From positions 124,001-188,000 of the forward strand of contig NZ_SOAL01000012.1 in assembly GCF_004364775.1 (NCBI RefSeq): 64,000 bases of DNA, read 5' to 3'. The translations under genes were made by a program, and so were the position numbers. The DNA is from Comamonas sp. JUb58 (GTDB lineage Bacteria; Pseudomonadota; Gammaproteobacteria; Burkholderiales; Burkholderiaceae_C). The number at the start of each line of letters is the position of its first letter. The stretch's first letter is position 1. The notes below the pieces were generated by a model, which was not told where the DNA came from, ran no database searches, and worked only from the letters and a program-made list of their open reading frames with translations. Positions 54,819-64,000 of this stretch are shown in pieces.

Positions 54819-55974
54819 CATCTCCTGGATCTTGCTGGGCTTTCCAGCTGCGTTTGTGCTGGGTTGGCTGGCTTCGCGCTTTGATCTGCGCCAGATCCGC
54901 CGCGAGAACCGCAGCGCCCCCAAGGCTTACTTCAAGGGGCTGAACTTTCTGTTGAACGAGCAGCAGGACAAGGCCATCGATGCCTTTATCGAGGCCGTGC
55001 AGAACGACCCCGATACCGCCGAGCTGCACTTTGCGCTGGGCAATCTGTTCCGCCGCCGGGGCGAATACAGCCGCGCTGTGCGGGTGCATGAGCACCTGCT
55101 CTCGCGCGCCGACATCAGCAAGCCCGAGCGCGAGCGCGCCCAGCATGCGCTGGCTCTGGATTTCATGAAAGCCGGCCTGCTGGACCGCGCCGAAGATGCG
55201 CTGGCCCGGCTGGAGAACACCCCTTACGAGAACGAGGCACGCCTCTCACGCCTGGCCATCTATGAACGCGCCCATGACTGGCCGCAAGCTGTACAGATTG
55301 CGCGCCTGATGCACAGCCACAACCAGGGCGACTACAGTGTGCGCATTGCCCATTACCTGTGCGAACAGGCGCTGGGCCAGTTGGCACAAGGCCAGCTCGA
55401 CGCCGCGCAGGATTTGCTGCAGCAAGCCCAGTCCGAGGCGCCACACGCACCGCGCCCCCGTATCGAGCTGGCCCACCTGCAGCACAAGAGCGGCCACCCC
55501 GCGCTGGCCCTGGGTTCGCTGATGGAGCTGGCCTCGGTATCGCCCTCGTCGGTGCCTTTGGTGGCGCCGCTGATGCTGGAGCTGGTCAAGACCGACGAGC
55601 GCAAGCCCCAGGTGCGTGCGTTGCTGGAGGCCAATTACCAAAGCTCCCCCTCGCTGGATGTGATGCAAAGCCTTGTGCAGCTGGACGAGTTTGCCCCTGT
55701 TGACAAAGCTGCCGGCCCCGTGGGGCGCGACTGGTACATCGAACACCTGCGCCATGAGCCCTCGCTGGTGGCCGCCGGCCGCTGGCTTGCGCAAGAATCG
55801 CTCAGCCACGAAGAGCACCACCCTGCCATTCAACGCGCGCTGGACAATGCTGCCAAGCCGCTCACCCGCTACCGCTGCGCCGCCTGCGGCTTTGAGGCAC
55901 GCCAGCACTTCTGGCAATGCCCCGGCTGCCAATCCTGGGACAGCTACCCGCCACGTCGGGTAGAAGAGCAGTAA
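54808..55974 (+). CDS. lapB: Lipopolysaccharide assembly protein LapB (YciM)
   Basis: The 388-aa protein has an N-terminal membrane anchor (ISWILLGFPAAFVLGWLA), followed by TPR repeats (YFKGLNFLLNEQQDKAIDAF, LHFALGNLFRRRGEYSRAV) and a C-terminal rubredoxin-like metal site with four Cys (YRCAACGFEAR and CPGCQSWDSYPP). LapB couples FtsH-mediated LpxC degradation to LPS assembly. ATG at 54808. Confidence 0.95.
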   Translation: MEFDISWILLGFPAAFVLGWLASRFDLRQIRRENRSAPKAYFKGLNFLLNEQQDKAIDAFIEAVQNDPDTAELHFALGNLFRRRGEYSRAVRVHEHLLSRADISKPERERAQHALALDFMKAGLLDRAEDALARLENTPYENEARLSRLAIYERAHDWPQAVQIARLMHSHNQGDYSVRIAHYLCEQALGQLAQGQLDAAQDLLQQAQSEAPHAPRPRIELAHLQHKSGHPALALGSLMELASVSPSSVPLVAPLMLELVKTDERKPQVRALLEANYQSSPSLDVMQSLVQLDEFAPVDKAAGPVGRDWYIEHLRHEPSLVAAGRWLAQESLSHEEHHPAIQRALDNAAKPLTRYRCAACGFEARQHFWQCPGCQSWDSYPPRRVEEQ

Positions 55975-56437
55975 CAACCTATCCAAACAGCGATAGGACT
56001 TCGCTGTTGCTTCTGCTAGGATGCGGAAACGCCCTGCCCTGGGGCGCAGGAGCCCTGATATGCCACGGCACCGGACCCCACGCAGCCCAGCCCCGCCCGC
56101 AGCGCTCTGCAGCCACGCGCCAGCAGCGGCGCAATATGCGCTTCCGCCACGCCCAACCGGTGTTTTTGGCCTGCGGCGCCGCCATCGCCTCCCCCTGAAT
56201 CAGCCACCCGACACTGCAGCAAGCCTGCAGTGTTGTGCTATGGGCAAGCGCCGGGCTATTCATGCAAAGCATGCATGGGCGCATACTCAAAACAGGCATC
56301 AAGAAAACACCTTTGCTCGCGCATTTGCAGTCACTAACATGGGGTATTGACTATCGATAAGCCACGACCAATATCCTGAACTTGCTCGGGTTTTAGTAGC
56401 AGCTGGGATCGGGCCAGCTTGTAGAATTTACAAAGAA
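55975..56437. other. 463-nt region upstream of the Mrp operon
   Basis: No gene is convincing. AACAGCGA-(7 nt)-TCGCTGTT at 55986-56008 may be a weak lapB terminator. TTGACT at 56347-56352 is a possible -35, with a poor AT-rich -10 near 56370. Just before mrpA are AGCTGG / CCAGCT (56401-56419) and TTGTA / TACAA (56420-56434), two small inverted repeats abutting a start with no clear Shine-Dalgarno. They could influence translation of the antiporter. Confidence 0.45.
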
Positions 56438-59362
56438 ATGGCACTTTCATACCTGATCCTCCTCCCCTTCATCGGCAGCGCAATTGCAGCGCTGTTGCCT
56501 GCCAACGCGCGTAACACGGAGTCGACGCTGGCAGGGGCCATAGCGGTGTTCTGTGTGGTTCAGGTCGCCATGCTTTTCCCGGAAACGCAGAACAACGGCG
56601 TGGTGCACCACAACGTTGCCTGGCTGGGCCAGCTGGGCCTGGATCTGCACTTCCGCATGGATGGATTTGCCTGGCTGTTCTCCATCCTGGTGCTGGGCAT
56701 CGGCAGTCTGGTGGTGCTGTATGCGCGTTACTACATGTCACAAGCTGACCCGGTACCGCGCTTTTTCTCGTTCTTCCTGGCCTTCATGGGCTCGATGATG
56801 GGCGTGGTGCTCTCGGGCAACCTGATCCAGCTGGTGTTCTTCTGGGAGCTGACCAGCCTGTTCTCCTTCCTGCTGATCGGCTACTGGCACCACCGCAAGG
56901 ATGCCCGCATGGGCGCGCGCATGGCGCTGACGGTCACCGGCACCGGCGGTCTCTGCCTGCTGGGCGGCGTGCTGCTGCTGGGCCACATCGTCGGCAGCTA
57001 TGAGCTCGACAATGTATTGGCCGCGGGCGACCAGATCCGCAACCACGAGCTCTACCGCGTCACCCTGGTGCTGATCCTGCTCGGCGCGCTCACCAAGAGC
57101 GCCCAGTTCCCCTTCCATTTCTGGCTGCCGCGCGCGATGGCAGCGCCCACCCCCGTCTCCGCCTACCTGCACTCGGCCACCATGGTCAAGGCCGGTGTGT
57201 TTTTGCTGGCCCGCCTCTGGCCGGCGCTCAGCGGTACCGAGGAATGGTTCTGGCTCGTCGGCGGTGCCGGCGCCATCACCTTGCTGCTGGGTGGCTATAT
57301 CGCCATGTTCCAGCATGACATGAAGGCGCTGCTGGCCTATTCCACCTTGTCGCACCTGGGTCTGATCACCTTGCTGCTGGGCCTCAACAGCCCCTTGGCG
57401 GCCGTCGCTGCGGTCTTCCACATCATGAACCATGCGACTTTCAAGGCTTCGCTGTTCATGGCGGCGGGCATTGTCGACCACGAATCCGGCACCCGCGATA
57501 TTCGCCGCCTCTCCGGCTTGCAGAAGATGATGCCGATCACGGGCACCTTGGCGATGGTGGCCAGCGCGGCCATGGCTGGCGTGCCTCTGCTCAATGGCTT
57601 TCTGTCCAAAGAGATGTTCTTTGCCGAAACGGTGTACATCAACACCACGCCGTTTTTGACCACCGCCTTGCCGGTGGCCGCCACCTTGGCCGGTATTTTC
57701 AGCGTGGCCTATTCGCTGCGCTTCACGGTCGATGTATTTTTTGGCCCGCCTGCTACCGATCTGCCGCATGAGCCGCATGAGCCACCGCACTGGATGCGTG
57801 TGCCGGTCGAGCTCCTGGTGCTGATCTGCCTGCTGGTCGGTATCTTCCCGGCCTGGGCCGTGGGCCAGTACCTGGATGCAGCAGCCTCGCCCGTGGTGGG
57901 CGGCAGCTTGCCGGAGTTCAGCCTGGCGCTATGGCATGGCATCAATGCGCCGCTGGTGATGAGCATCATCGCGATGCTGGCGGGCATCTTGCTGTATCTG
58001 CTGCTGCGCCTGTTGCGCAGCAAGCAGTACCTCGATGATGCGCCGCTGGTCGGTCGCATCAATGGCCAATGGGTGTTCCAGGCGGTGATGGCGATCATCA
58101 CCAACGGTGCACGCCATCTGCGCCGCTGGCTGGGCACGCGTCGCTGGCAGTGGCAGGCGCTCTGGCTGGTGCTGGCTGCCTTGCTGACCGCCACCCTGCC
58201 CCTGCTGATCCATGGCTTGCAACTGGGCAACCGGGGCCTGCAGCCGCTGTCGCCCGCTTTTGGCATTCTGTGGCTGATCGGTATCAGCTGCTCGCTGGCA
58301 GCGGCCTTCCTAGTCAAGTACCACCGCCTGGCGGCCCTGGTCACCTTGGGCGGCGCCGGCTTGGCTACCTGCATGACCTTCCTGTGGTTCTCCGCACCCG
58401 ATCTGGCCTTGACCCAGTTGGTGGTGGAGGTGGTCACCACCGTGCTGCTGCTGCTGGGCCTGCGTTGGCTGCCCAAGCGCGACAAGAAGCTCAAGAAAGT
58501 CTCGCAGCAAGGCGCGCTGGTCACCCTGCGCCGCTGGCGTGACCTGGCGATTGCGCTGCTTGCTGGCGGTGGTATGGCCTGGCTGTCGTTTGCGATGATG
58601 AGCCGGCCCTTCCCCGAAAGCACCTCGACCTTCTTCCTGGAGCGGGCCCAGACCGAGGGCGGCGGCACCAACGTGGTCAACGTCATGCTGGTCGATTTCC
58701 GAGGCTTTGATACCTTTGGCGAGATTGTTGTGCTCGGCATTGTGGCGCTCACCGTCTATGCGCTGCTGCGCCGCTTCCGCCCCGCACCTGAGGCCATGGA
58801 TGTGCCCGAGCAGCAGCGCTTTTTGCCGGCTGACTTACAGACCGACCTGCTCAACCCTCGCAGTGCGACCGATACCGCTGTGGGCTATCTGATGGTGCCC
58901 GCCGTGCTGGTGCGCCTGCTGCTGCCGTTTGCCGCGATCGTGGCCATGTACCTGTTCATGCGCGGCCACAACGAGCCCGGTGGCGGCTTTGTGGCCGGCC
59001 TGACCCTGGCCATCGGCCTGCTGCTGCAGTACATCATCTCCGGCACGCACTGGGTGGAATCGCATCTGCCCATCTACCCGCGCCGCTGGATTGCCGCCGG
59101 CCTGCTGTTTGCGCTGGGCACTGGCGTGGGCAGTTGGTACTTTGGCTACCCCTTCCTGACCAGCCACACCGCGCACCTGACCCTGCCGGTGGTGGGCGAG
59201 ATCCATATCGCCAGCGCGCTGTTCTTTGATATTGGGGTGTTCTCGCTGGTCGTGGGCTCGACCATGCTGATGCTCACCAGCATTGCCCACCAATCCGTCC
59301 GGGGATTCCGCTTCCACGAGCGCCAGCAAGGCGAGCGCAGCGACCCCGCCTCCCAACTCTAA
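56438..59362 (+). CDS. mrpA: Mrp-type Na+/H+ antiporter subunit A with fused MrpB domain
   Basis: This 974-aa membrane protein combines a NuoL-like proton channel (about 1-500, with Lys/Glu in VLSGNLIQLVFFWELTSLFS and LAYSTLSHLGLITLL), a middle region, and a C-terminal MrpB domain (MVPAVLVRLLLPFAAIVAMY, GHNEPGGGFVAGL). It exports Na+ in exchange for H+ and aids alkali and salt tolerance. The fusion of A and B is the usual form in proteobacteria (group 2, pha/sha). It begins the six-gene operon. Confidence 0.95.
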   Translation: MALSYLILLPFIGSAIAALLPANARNTESTLAGAIAVFCVVQVAMLFPETQNNGVVHHNVAWLGQLGLDLHFRMDGFAWLFSILVLGIGSLVVLYARYYMSQADPVPRFFSFFLAFMGSMMGVVLSGNLIQLVFFWELTSLFSFLLIGYWHHRKDARMGARMALTVTGTGGLCLLGGVLLLGHIVGSYELDNVLAAGDQIRNHELYRVTLVLILLGALTKSAQFPFHFWLPRAMAAPTPVSAYLHSATMVKAGVFLLARLWPALSGTEEWFWLVGGAGAITLLLGGYIAMFQHDMKALLAYSTLSHLGLITLLLGLNSPLAAVAAVFHIMNHATFKASLFMAAGIVDHESGTRDIRRLSGLQKMMPITGTLAMVASAAMAGVPLLNGFLSKEMFFAETVYINTTPFLTTALPVAATLAGIFSVAYSLRFTVDVFFGPPATDLPHEPHEPPHWMRVPVELLVLICLLVGIFPAWAVGQYLDAAASPVVGGSLPEFSLALWHGINAPLVMSIIAMLAGILLYLLLRLLRSKQYLDDAPLVGRINGQWVFQAVMAIITNGARHLRRWLGTRRWQWQALWLVLAALLTATLPLLIHGLQLGNRGLQPLSPAFGILWLIGISCSLAAAFLVKYHRLAALVTLGGAGLATCMTFLWFSAPDLALTQLVVEVVTTVLLLLGLRWLPKRDKKLKKVSQQGALVTLRRWRDLAIALLAGGGMAWLSFAMMSRPFPESTSTFFLERAQTEGGGTNVVNVMLVDFRGFDTFGEIVVLGIVALTVYALLRRFRPAPEAMDVPEQQRFLPADLQTDLLNPRSATDTAVGYLMVPAVLVRLLLPFAAIVAMYLFMRGHNEPGGGFVAGLTLAIGLLLQYIISGTHWVESHLPIYPRRWIAAGLLFALGTGVGSWYFGYPFLTSHTAHLTLPVVGEIHIASALFFDIGVFSLVVGSTMLMLTSIAHQSVRGFRFHERQQGERSDPASQL

Positions 59363-59374
59363 GGACAATACCAA

Positions 59375-59740
59375 ATGGAAATCGTACTGGCCATTGCCAT
59401 TGGCGTATTGACCGGCTCCGGCGTCTGGCTCCTGCTGCGCCCACGGACTTTTCAGATCATCATGGGTCTGCTCTTGCTGTCGTATGCGGTCAATTTGTTT
59501 ATCTTCAGCATGGGCCGCGTGGGCCTGGCAATCGACCGAGAACCGATATTGCAGCCCGGTGTGCCCACCGACCTGATGCACTATGCCGACCCCATGCCGC
59601 AGGCCCTGGTGCTGACGGCCATCGTCATCGGCTTTGCGATGACCGCGCTCTTTCTGGTGGTGCTGCTCGCCTCGCGCGGCATGACGGGCACTGACCATGT
59701 GGACGGCTCCCTGTCCAATGATGTGCAGGAGGCGCCTTGA
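59375..59740 (+). CDS. mrpC: Mrp antiporter subunit C
   Basis: The 121-aa protein resembles NuoK. It has three hydrophobic helices, including VLAIAIGVLTGSGVWLLL and IIMGLLLLSYAVNLFIFSMG with the conserved Asn, then PMPQALVLTAIVIGFAMTAL, a typical PQALVLTAIVIG motif. It starts 12 nt after mrpA. Its stop overlaps the mrpD start. Confidence 0.95.
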   Translation: MEIVLAIAIGVLTGSGVWLLLRPRTFQIIMGLLLLSYAVNLFIFSMGRVGLAIDREPILQPGVPTDLMHYADPMPQALVLTAIVIGFAMTALFLVVLLASRGMTGTDHVDGSLSNDVQEAP

Positions 59741-61512
59741 TGTCGCTGATGACGCTGACTGAGCGCCTGATGCCGCACCTGTTGCTGGCACCGATTTTGC
59801 TGCCCTTGTTGACCGCAGCGCTGATGCTGACCCTGGGCGAGAAGTACCAACGCACCAAACTGCTGATGAACATCAGCTCCTGCCTGATCGGCCTGGTCAT
59901 CGCGATGGCCCTGGTCAAGTGGAGCAACCAGGATGGCATGGCCACCTCGATGAGTGTCTACCTGTCGGGCAACTGGGCTGCGCCGTTTGGCATTGTGCTG
60001 GTACTCGACCGGCTCTCGGCCCTGATGCTGCTGACCACCAGCGTGGTCGCACTCTGTGCCGTGGTCTATTCCGGCGCGCGCTGGCACCGGGTGGGCGTGC
60101 ATTTTCACCCGCTGTTCCAGTTCCAGATGATGGGCCTGGCCGGTGCCTTCCTGACCGGTGACCTGTTCAACCTCTTCGTGTTCTTCGAGATCATGCTGGC
60201 AGCATCCTATGGTTTGCTGCTGCACGGCTCGGGCAAATCACGGGTGCAGCATGGCCTGCATTACATCGCCATCAACCTGGCAGCCTCGTCGCTGTTCCTG
60301 ATCGGTGTGTCGATGCTGTACGGCATTACCGGCACCTTGAACATGGCCGATCTGGCGCGCATCATCCCCAGCGTCAGCAGCGCGGACCGGGGCTTGCTGC
60401 ACACCGCTGCCGGCATTCTGGCCACTGCCTTCCTGATCAAGGCTGCGGTCTGGCCGCTGAACTTCTGGCTGGTACCGGCCTATGGCTCGGCCACCGCGCC
60501 GGTTGGCGCCATTTTTGCGCTGATGACCAAGGTGGGCATCTACACGATTGTGCGTTTGTGGACCCTGATGTTCAGCAGCGAGGCCGGGCCTTCGGCCCAT
60601 TTCGGCAGCGCCTGGCTGATCCTGGGCGGGCTGGCCACCATGCTCTATGCGGGCATCTCCATCCTGGGCACGCAGCGGCTGGGCTATGTGGCGGGCTATG
60701 CGGCCATTCTGTCGGCCGGCACCTTGCTGGCCGCCGCCGGCTTTGGCCAGAACCTGATGACCAGCGCCCTGCTGTACTACATGCCCAGTTCCACCTTGGC
60801 AGTGGCAGCACTGTTCTTGATCACCGACCTGATCGAGCGATGGCGCACCACCGATGGGGCCAATGTCCGCTTTGAGGATGAGGAGGCGCCGTTCTTGACT
60901 GCCGAGCTGCTACCGCGCGAGGGCCTGAACCTGGACGAAGACGAGGAAGTGCTGATTGGCCGCGCCATTCCGGCAGCGATGGCCTTCCTGGGCCTGTCGT
61001 TCATGGTCAGCACCTTGGTGGTGTCCGGTCTGCCGCCGCTGTCAGGCTTTATCGGCAAGTTCGCCATGCTGTCGGCATTGCTCAACCCGCTGGGTCTGGG
61101 CTCGTCGGCAGGCACGCAGATCGGCTGGCTGGGCTGGTCGTTCATGGCCATGCTGATTGCGACCGGCTTGATGGCCTTGACCGCCCTGGTGCGCATCGGC
61201 ATTCGCGAGTTCTGGTCCAGCATCAGCCGCAACACGCCCGAGCTCAAGGTGATCGAAGGCCTGCCTTTGGCCATTTTGCTGGGCTGCTGCATTTTGATGG
61301 TGACCCATGGCGCCAGCGTGATGCGCTTTACCCAGCGCGCGGCTGACAACCTGCATTCGCCCGGCAATTACATCCGCGCGGTGCTGGAAACCAGCCCCAA
61401 GCCCTCCCCCACCTCCAAACCCGTGGTCGCGCCCGACATCCCCACCGTGCTGCCTGAGACCGGGTTCGAACTTGCACCGGAAGCAACCACTGCAGGAGGT
61501 ACCCAGCCATGA
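59740..61512 (+). CDS. mrpD: Mrp antiporter subunit D
   Basis: The 590-aa NuoM/N-like membrane subunit has 13 or more helices. LLFQFQ-like LFQFQMMGLAGAFLTGDLFN and FFEIMLAASYGLLLHG contain the conserved Glu, and FLIKAAVWPLNFWLVPAYG the conserved Lys. ATG at 59740 overlaps the mrpC stop (TGATG), with AGGAGG 7 nt upstream. A charged loop near residues 365-405 separates the last helices. Confidence 0.95.
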   Translation: MSLMTLTERLMPHLLLAPILLPLLTAALMLTLGEKYQRTKLLMNISSCLIGLVIAMALVKWSNQDGMATSMSVYLSGNWAAPFGIVLVLDRLSALMLLTTSVVALCAVVYSGARWHRVGVHFHPLFQFQMMGLAGAFLTGDLFNLFVFFEIMLAASYGLLLHGSGKSRVQHGLHYIAINLAASSLFLIGVSMLYGITGTLNMADLARIIPSVSSADRGLLHTAAGILATAFLIKAAVWPLNFWLVPAYGSATAPVGAIFALMTKVGIYTIVRLWTLMFSSEAGPSAHFGSAWLILGGLATMLYAGISILGTQRLGYVAGYAAILSAGTLLAAAGFGQNLMTSALLYYMPSSTLAVAALFLITDLIERWRTTDGANVRFEDEEAPFLTAELLPREGLNLDEDEEVLIGRAIPAAMAFLGLSFMVSTLVVSGLPPLSGFIGKFAMLSALLNPLGLGSSAGTQIGWLGWSFMAMLIATGLMALTALVRIGIREFWSSISRNTPELKVIEGLPLAILLGCCILMVTHGASVMRFTQRAADNLHSPGNYIRAVLETSPKPSPTSKPVVAPDIPTVLPETGFELAPEATTAGGTQP

Positions 61513-61997
61513 AGCGCCTTTTCCCTGCACCCCTGCTGTCCGTGCTGCTGTGCCTGGTGTGGCTGCTGCTCAACCGCAGCGTCAGCCCCGGTCAAATCAT
61601 TCTCGGCGTTCTGTTTGGCTTGCTGATCCCGGTGCTGACCCAAGGACTGCGCCCGCGCGCGGTCAGCATCAAAAAGCCCTGGACCATCATCCGCCTGGGC
61701 TTGCGCGTGGCCGCTGATTCGCTGCAGTCCAATGGCGCGGTGCTGCGCCTGCTGCTGATGCCCGGCAGCCGCAAAAAGCCCGCTGGCTTTGTGCATGTGC
61801 CCTTGCAGCTGCGCGACCCCAACGGCCTGGCCGTGCTGGCGATGATCGTCTGTATCACCCCCGGCACCGCCTGGGCCGAGATATCGCGTGACCGCTCCAT
61901 CCTGCTCTTGCATGTGCTGGAGGCGGATGACCCGCAGGGCGTTATCGACCACATCAAGGCCTTCTATGAACGGCCCCTCATGGAGATTTTCGAATGA
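61509..61997 (+). CDS. mrpE: Mrp antiporter subunit E
   Basis: The 162-aa protein has two N-terminal helices and a cytoplasmic domain with ITPGTAWAEISRDRSILLLH, a well-known MrpE motif. It overlaps mrpD and mrpF by ATGA. Confidence 0.94.
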   Translation: MKRLFPAPLLSVLLCLVWLLLNRSVSPGQIILGVLFGLLIPVLTQGLRPRAVSIKKPWTIIRLGLRVAADSLQSNGAVLRLLLMPGSRKKPAGFVHVPLQLRDPNGLAVLAMIVCITPGTAWAEISRDRSILLLHVLEADDPQGVIDHIKAFYERPLMEIFE

Positions 61998-62272
61998 ACA
62001 ATATTCTTGCCTGGACCATGCCGGCAGCCCTGTTCATCTTGCTGCTGGCCATGCTGTTTGCGATGATCCGTTTGCTCAAAGGCCCGCAGGCACAAGACCG
62101 TGTGCTGGCCCTGGACTGCATGTACCTGATCGGCATGCTCACCATGCTGGTGCTGGGCATCCACTATGCATCGGTGAATTACTTTGAGGCCGCGCTGCTC
62201 ATCGCGCTGTTTGGCTTTGTCAGCTCCACGGCCATGGCCAAGTTCCTGCTGCGCGGGGAGGTGATCGAATGA
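61994..62272 (+). CDS. mrpF: Mrp antiporter subunit F
   Basis: The 92-aa protein has three hydrophobic helices with the family segment LLKGPQAQDRVLALD, whose Asp is conserved in MrpF. It overlaps both neighbours by 4 nt. Confidence 0.94.
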   Translation: MNNILAWTMPAALFILLLAMLFAMIRLLKGPQAQDRVLALDCMYLIGMLTMLVLGIHYASVNYFEAALLIALFGFVSSTAMAKFLLRGEVIE

Positions 62273-62646
62273 CCGAAGTCAACCTGCCCATCTGGGTTCA
62301 GATTGTGGTGTCGGTGCTGGTGCTTGCCGGCTGCTTGATCACCTTGATCGGAGCGCTCAGCCTGTTTCGCCTGCCCAGCTACTACGAGCGCGTGCACACC
62401 CCGTCGATCATCGCCTGCGCCGGTTGCTGGCTGATTGTCTGGAGCTCCGTCTTCTACTTCAGCCTGCAGTCGCACAAGCCCAGCTTTCACACCTTGCTGA
62501 TCGCCGTGCTGCTGTCGGTGGCCGTGCCCATCACCAATATCTTCTTGATGCGCGCGGCGCTGTTCCGCGACCGGCGCATGGGCAAGGATGTACCACCGAG
62601 CCTGAGCCGCATCGTGTCGGCCAACCCCGAAGGCAACGACGCCTGA
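62269..62646 (+). CDS. mrpG: Mrp antiporter subunit G
   Basis: The 125-aa protein has three helices and GALSLFRLPSYYERVHTPSI, the MrpG signature. VAVPITNIFLMRAALFRDRR follows. It ends the operon. Downstream no clear terminator was seen in the 134 nt before the next gene. Confidence 0.94.
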   Translation: MTEVNLPIWVQIVVSVLVLAGCLITLIGALSLFRLPSYYERVHTPSIIACAGCWLIVWSSVFYFSLQSHKPSFHTLLIAVLLSVAVPITNIFLMRAALFRDRRMGKDVPPSLSRIVSANPEGNDA

Positions 62647-62780
62647 GCCCGTGATGGCGATAGACGGCTAAGCCAGCACAACGGGCGAGCTGCATTGGGG
62701 AATAAGCGCCAGGGGACAGCAGGAACAGCGCGCTTGTTCTATGCTGGTGGATCACAAGCATCCACACCCCAGGCACCGCC

Positions 62781-64000
62781 ATGACGCTCCTGCTCTCCCA
62801 CACCCTAGACCGCACGCTCAGCCAATGGATGGCTGAGCGCCTGGCCCATCCACAACCCGAACTGGCATGGCAACTCTGGTGTTTTGAAGGCGTGGATGCG
62901 CGCCGGGCGGCTGAGCAGCAACTGGCCAAGCATGGCATCCGCGCCCGCATCCGCAGCGCCTACAAGCCGCTGGTACATGCGGTGCTGGAAGACCTGGACA
63001 CCACCGGGCTACAAAGCCTGCAGCTGCACTACCCCCTGCATGCAGACGCCGCCGCCAACCGCTTCATGCTGGAGGCCTACCCGCTGGCCGCCATGCTGCC
63101 GCCCGGTGTCGATCTGCAGATGGAGGCCGGCCAGCACAATAGCAGCTACACCCTGGCGCTGCGCTACCAGGATGGGCGCACACAAAGCCTGCAGGTGTTC
63201 GCGCCCAACCGGGCTTTCCAGTCAGCGCACGGCGGCAGCGGCATCACCCCCTGCGGCTGGCAGCAAGCGCATGACGCCCAAGGCCGCACCGTGCACGATG
63301 CCGCCCTGCTCACCGACTACGAAACGGCCTATGCCCAGGCCATGCAGGCCATCGAGCAGCATGGCTGGCCAAAGACCGAGCCCTTCTTTGGCCGTCTGCA
63401 TATCGCCATGCAACTGCCCGGCTTTGAGCGAGCAATTGCCGGCACGGGTGAGACCATGAGCACGCCCGAAGCCATGCACGAGGACCTGTATTTCTCGCTG
63501 CTGGAGCATTTCCAAAAGCTGTCCGGGCGCGCTGCGGGTGACCGCCGCCTGCAACCGGGCCAGATCGTGCCAGACATCCGGATCGCCGCCCAAACGCATC
63601 CGCTGGAGCTGACCACGGTGGGCTTGCAGATTCGTGCCTTGGCCCTGAGCGAACCCTTGCCGGAAGTGGATGACGGCCTGCCAGCGGTGGCCTTCAACCC
63701 GCACAGCATTGCCGAGGCCGATGCCGCCGCAGCGCAGCTGCAGCGGGCGCCGAGCCTGGCGCAGATGGATGCACTGGTGCAGCCGCTGTTTGCCGCCTAT
63801 GGCAGTGCCTGCCAGGGCCAGAGTGTGCAAGGCCGCCGCATTGCCGCCACCTACAAAAAGGGCAGCCAGCACCCGGTGGTGCTAAGCGGCGGCCAGCATG
63901 CCAATGAGATATCCGGCGTGACAGGCGCGCTGCGCGGAGCGCTGGCACTGGCGCAGCAGGCAGACAGCCACTTTGCCTACATCCCCGTCGAGAACCCGGA
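62781..64000 (+). CDS. M14-family zinc carboxypeptidase-like protein (partial, C-terminus beyond window)
   Basis: A frame opens at ATG 62781 (MTLLLSHTLDRTLSQWMAER) and stays open to the window end, about 406 codons. The first ~340 residues form a non-catalytic N-terminal region with few recognisable motifs. Near the right edge is VVLSGGQHANEISGVTGALR, where His and Glu in HxNE are the first two zinc ligands of M14 metallocarboxypeptidases. The third His and catalytic Glu would lie outside. The substrate is unknown. The long N-terminal part is unusual for simple carboxypeptidases. Confidence 0.82.
   Translation, partial: MTLLLSHTLDRTLSQWMAERLAHPQPELAWQLWCFEGVDARRAAEQQLAKHGIRARIRSAYKPLVHAVLEDLDTTGLQSLQLHYPLHADAAANRFMLEAYPLAAMLPPGVDLQMEAGQHNSSYTLALRYQDGRTQSLQVFAPNRAFQSAHGGSGITPCGWQQAHDAQGRTVHDAALLTDYETAYAQAMQAIEQHGWPKTEPFFGRLHIAMQLPGFERAIAGTGETMSTPEAMHEDLYFSLLEHFQKLSGRAAGDRRLQPGQIVPDIRIAAQTHPLELTTVGLQIRALALSEPLPEVDDGLPAVAFNPHSIAEADAAAAQLQRAPSLAQMDALVQPLFAAYGSACQGQSVQGRRIAATYKKGSQHPVVLSGGQHANEISGVTGALRGALALAQQADSHFAYIPVENP

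Overview
The window looks like chromosome of a GC-rich betaproteobacterium, most likely family Comamonadaceae (Comamonas or a close relative). The grounds are protein-level resemblance, the order pyrG-kdsA-(DUF1330)-eno-ftsB and dnaX-ybaB-recR, and two branched-chain-amino-acid-type (Liv) ABC transporters placed beside catabolic enzymes. No phage, insertion sequence, tRNA, rRNA operon or CRISPR array was seen.

Positions 1-25500 are an accessory catabolic region with two adjoining modules. Module 1 (1-10700) has a Liv-type binding protein and the first codons of its permease, a GMC oxidoreductase, a shikimate-dehydrogenase homologue with an altered substrate motif, a split transketolase, a GntR/FCD regulator, a glycerol-dehydrogenase-like enzyme, and an SDR / lambda-crystallin-type dehydrogenase / BKACE operon. 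Three promoters share an AT-rich motif with the core GATATATGAT, which probably defines the regulon of the local GntR protein. Module 2 (10780-25460) is one leftward unit of about 13.6 kb: LivK-H-M-G-F, an SDR, a fused E1 alpha-beta, a VOC protein, lipoyl E2, E3, a second SDR and a succinate-semialdehyde-type dehydrogenase. It is headed by a second, divergent FCD regulator with repeated GTCTGAC sites. The substrates of both modules are unknown. The enzyme set suggests import of a polyhydroxylated or hydroxy-acid compound, stepwise oxidation, then ketol transfer, beta-keto-acid cleavage and oxidative decarboxylation.

Positions 25600-39700 hold small stress and envelope genes (PRC-barrel, CsbD, FHA), a zinc alcohol dehydrogenase, dsbB, the sulfate transporter sbp-cysT-cysW-cysA, a DUF1439 protein, a TRIC/UPF0126 membrane protein, icd, a DUF192 protein, an AhpD-like protein, an Ldh-family dehydrogenase and coaBC. 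Positions 39870-51880 hold pyrG, kdsA, eno, ftsB, hslO, a gamma-carbonic anhydrase, a ferritin-like DUF455 protein, an EAL/HDOD protein, an MFS transporter, recR and ybaB.

Positions 51943-64000 hold dnaX, the 4.5S SRP RNA gene (ffs), lapA-lapB, a six-gene Mrp Na+/H+ antiporter operon with mrpA and mrpB fused, and the start of an M14 metallopeptidase that runs off the window. Inside dnaX there is a run of nine A residues followed, in the -1 frame, by an immediate TAG stop. This fits programmed slippage that makes the short gamma subunit of the clamp loader.
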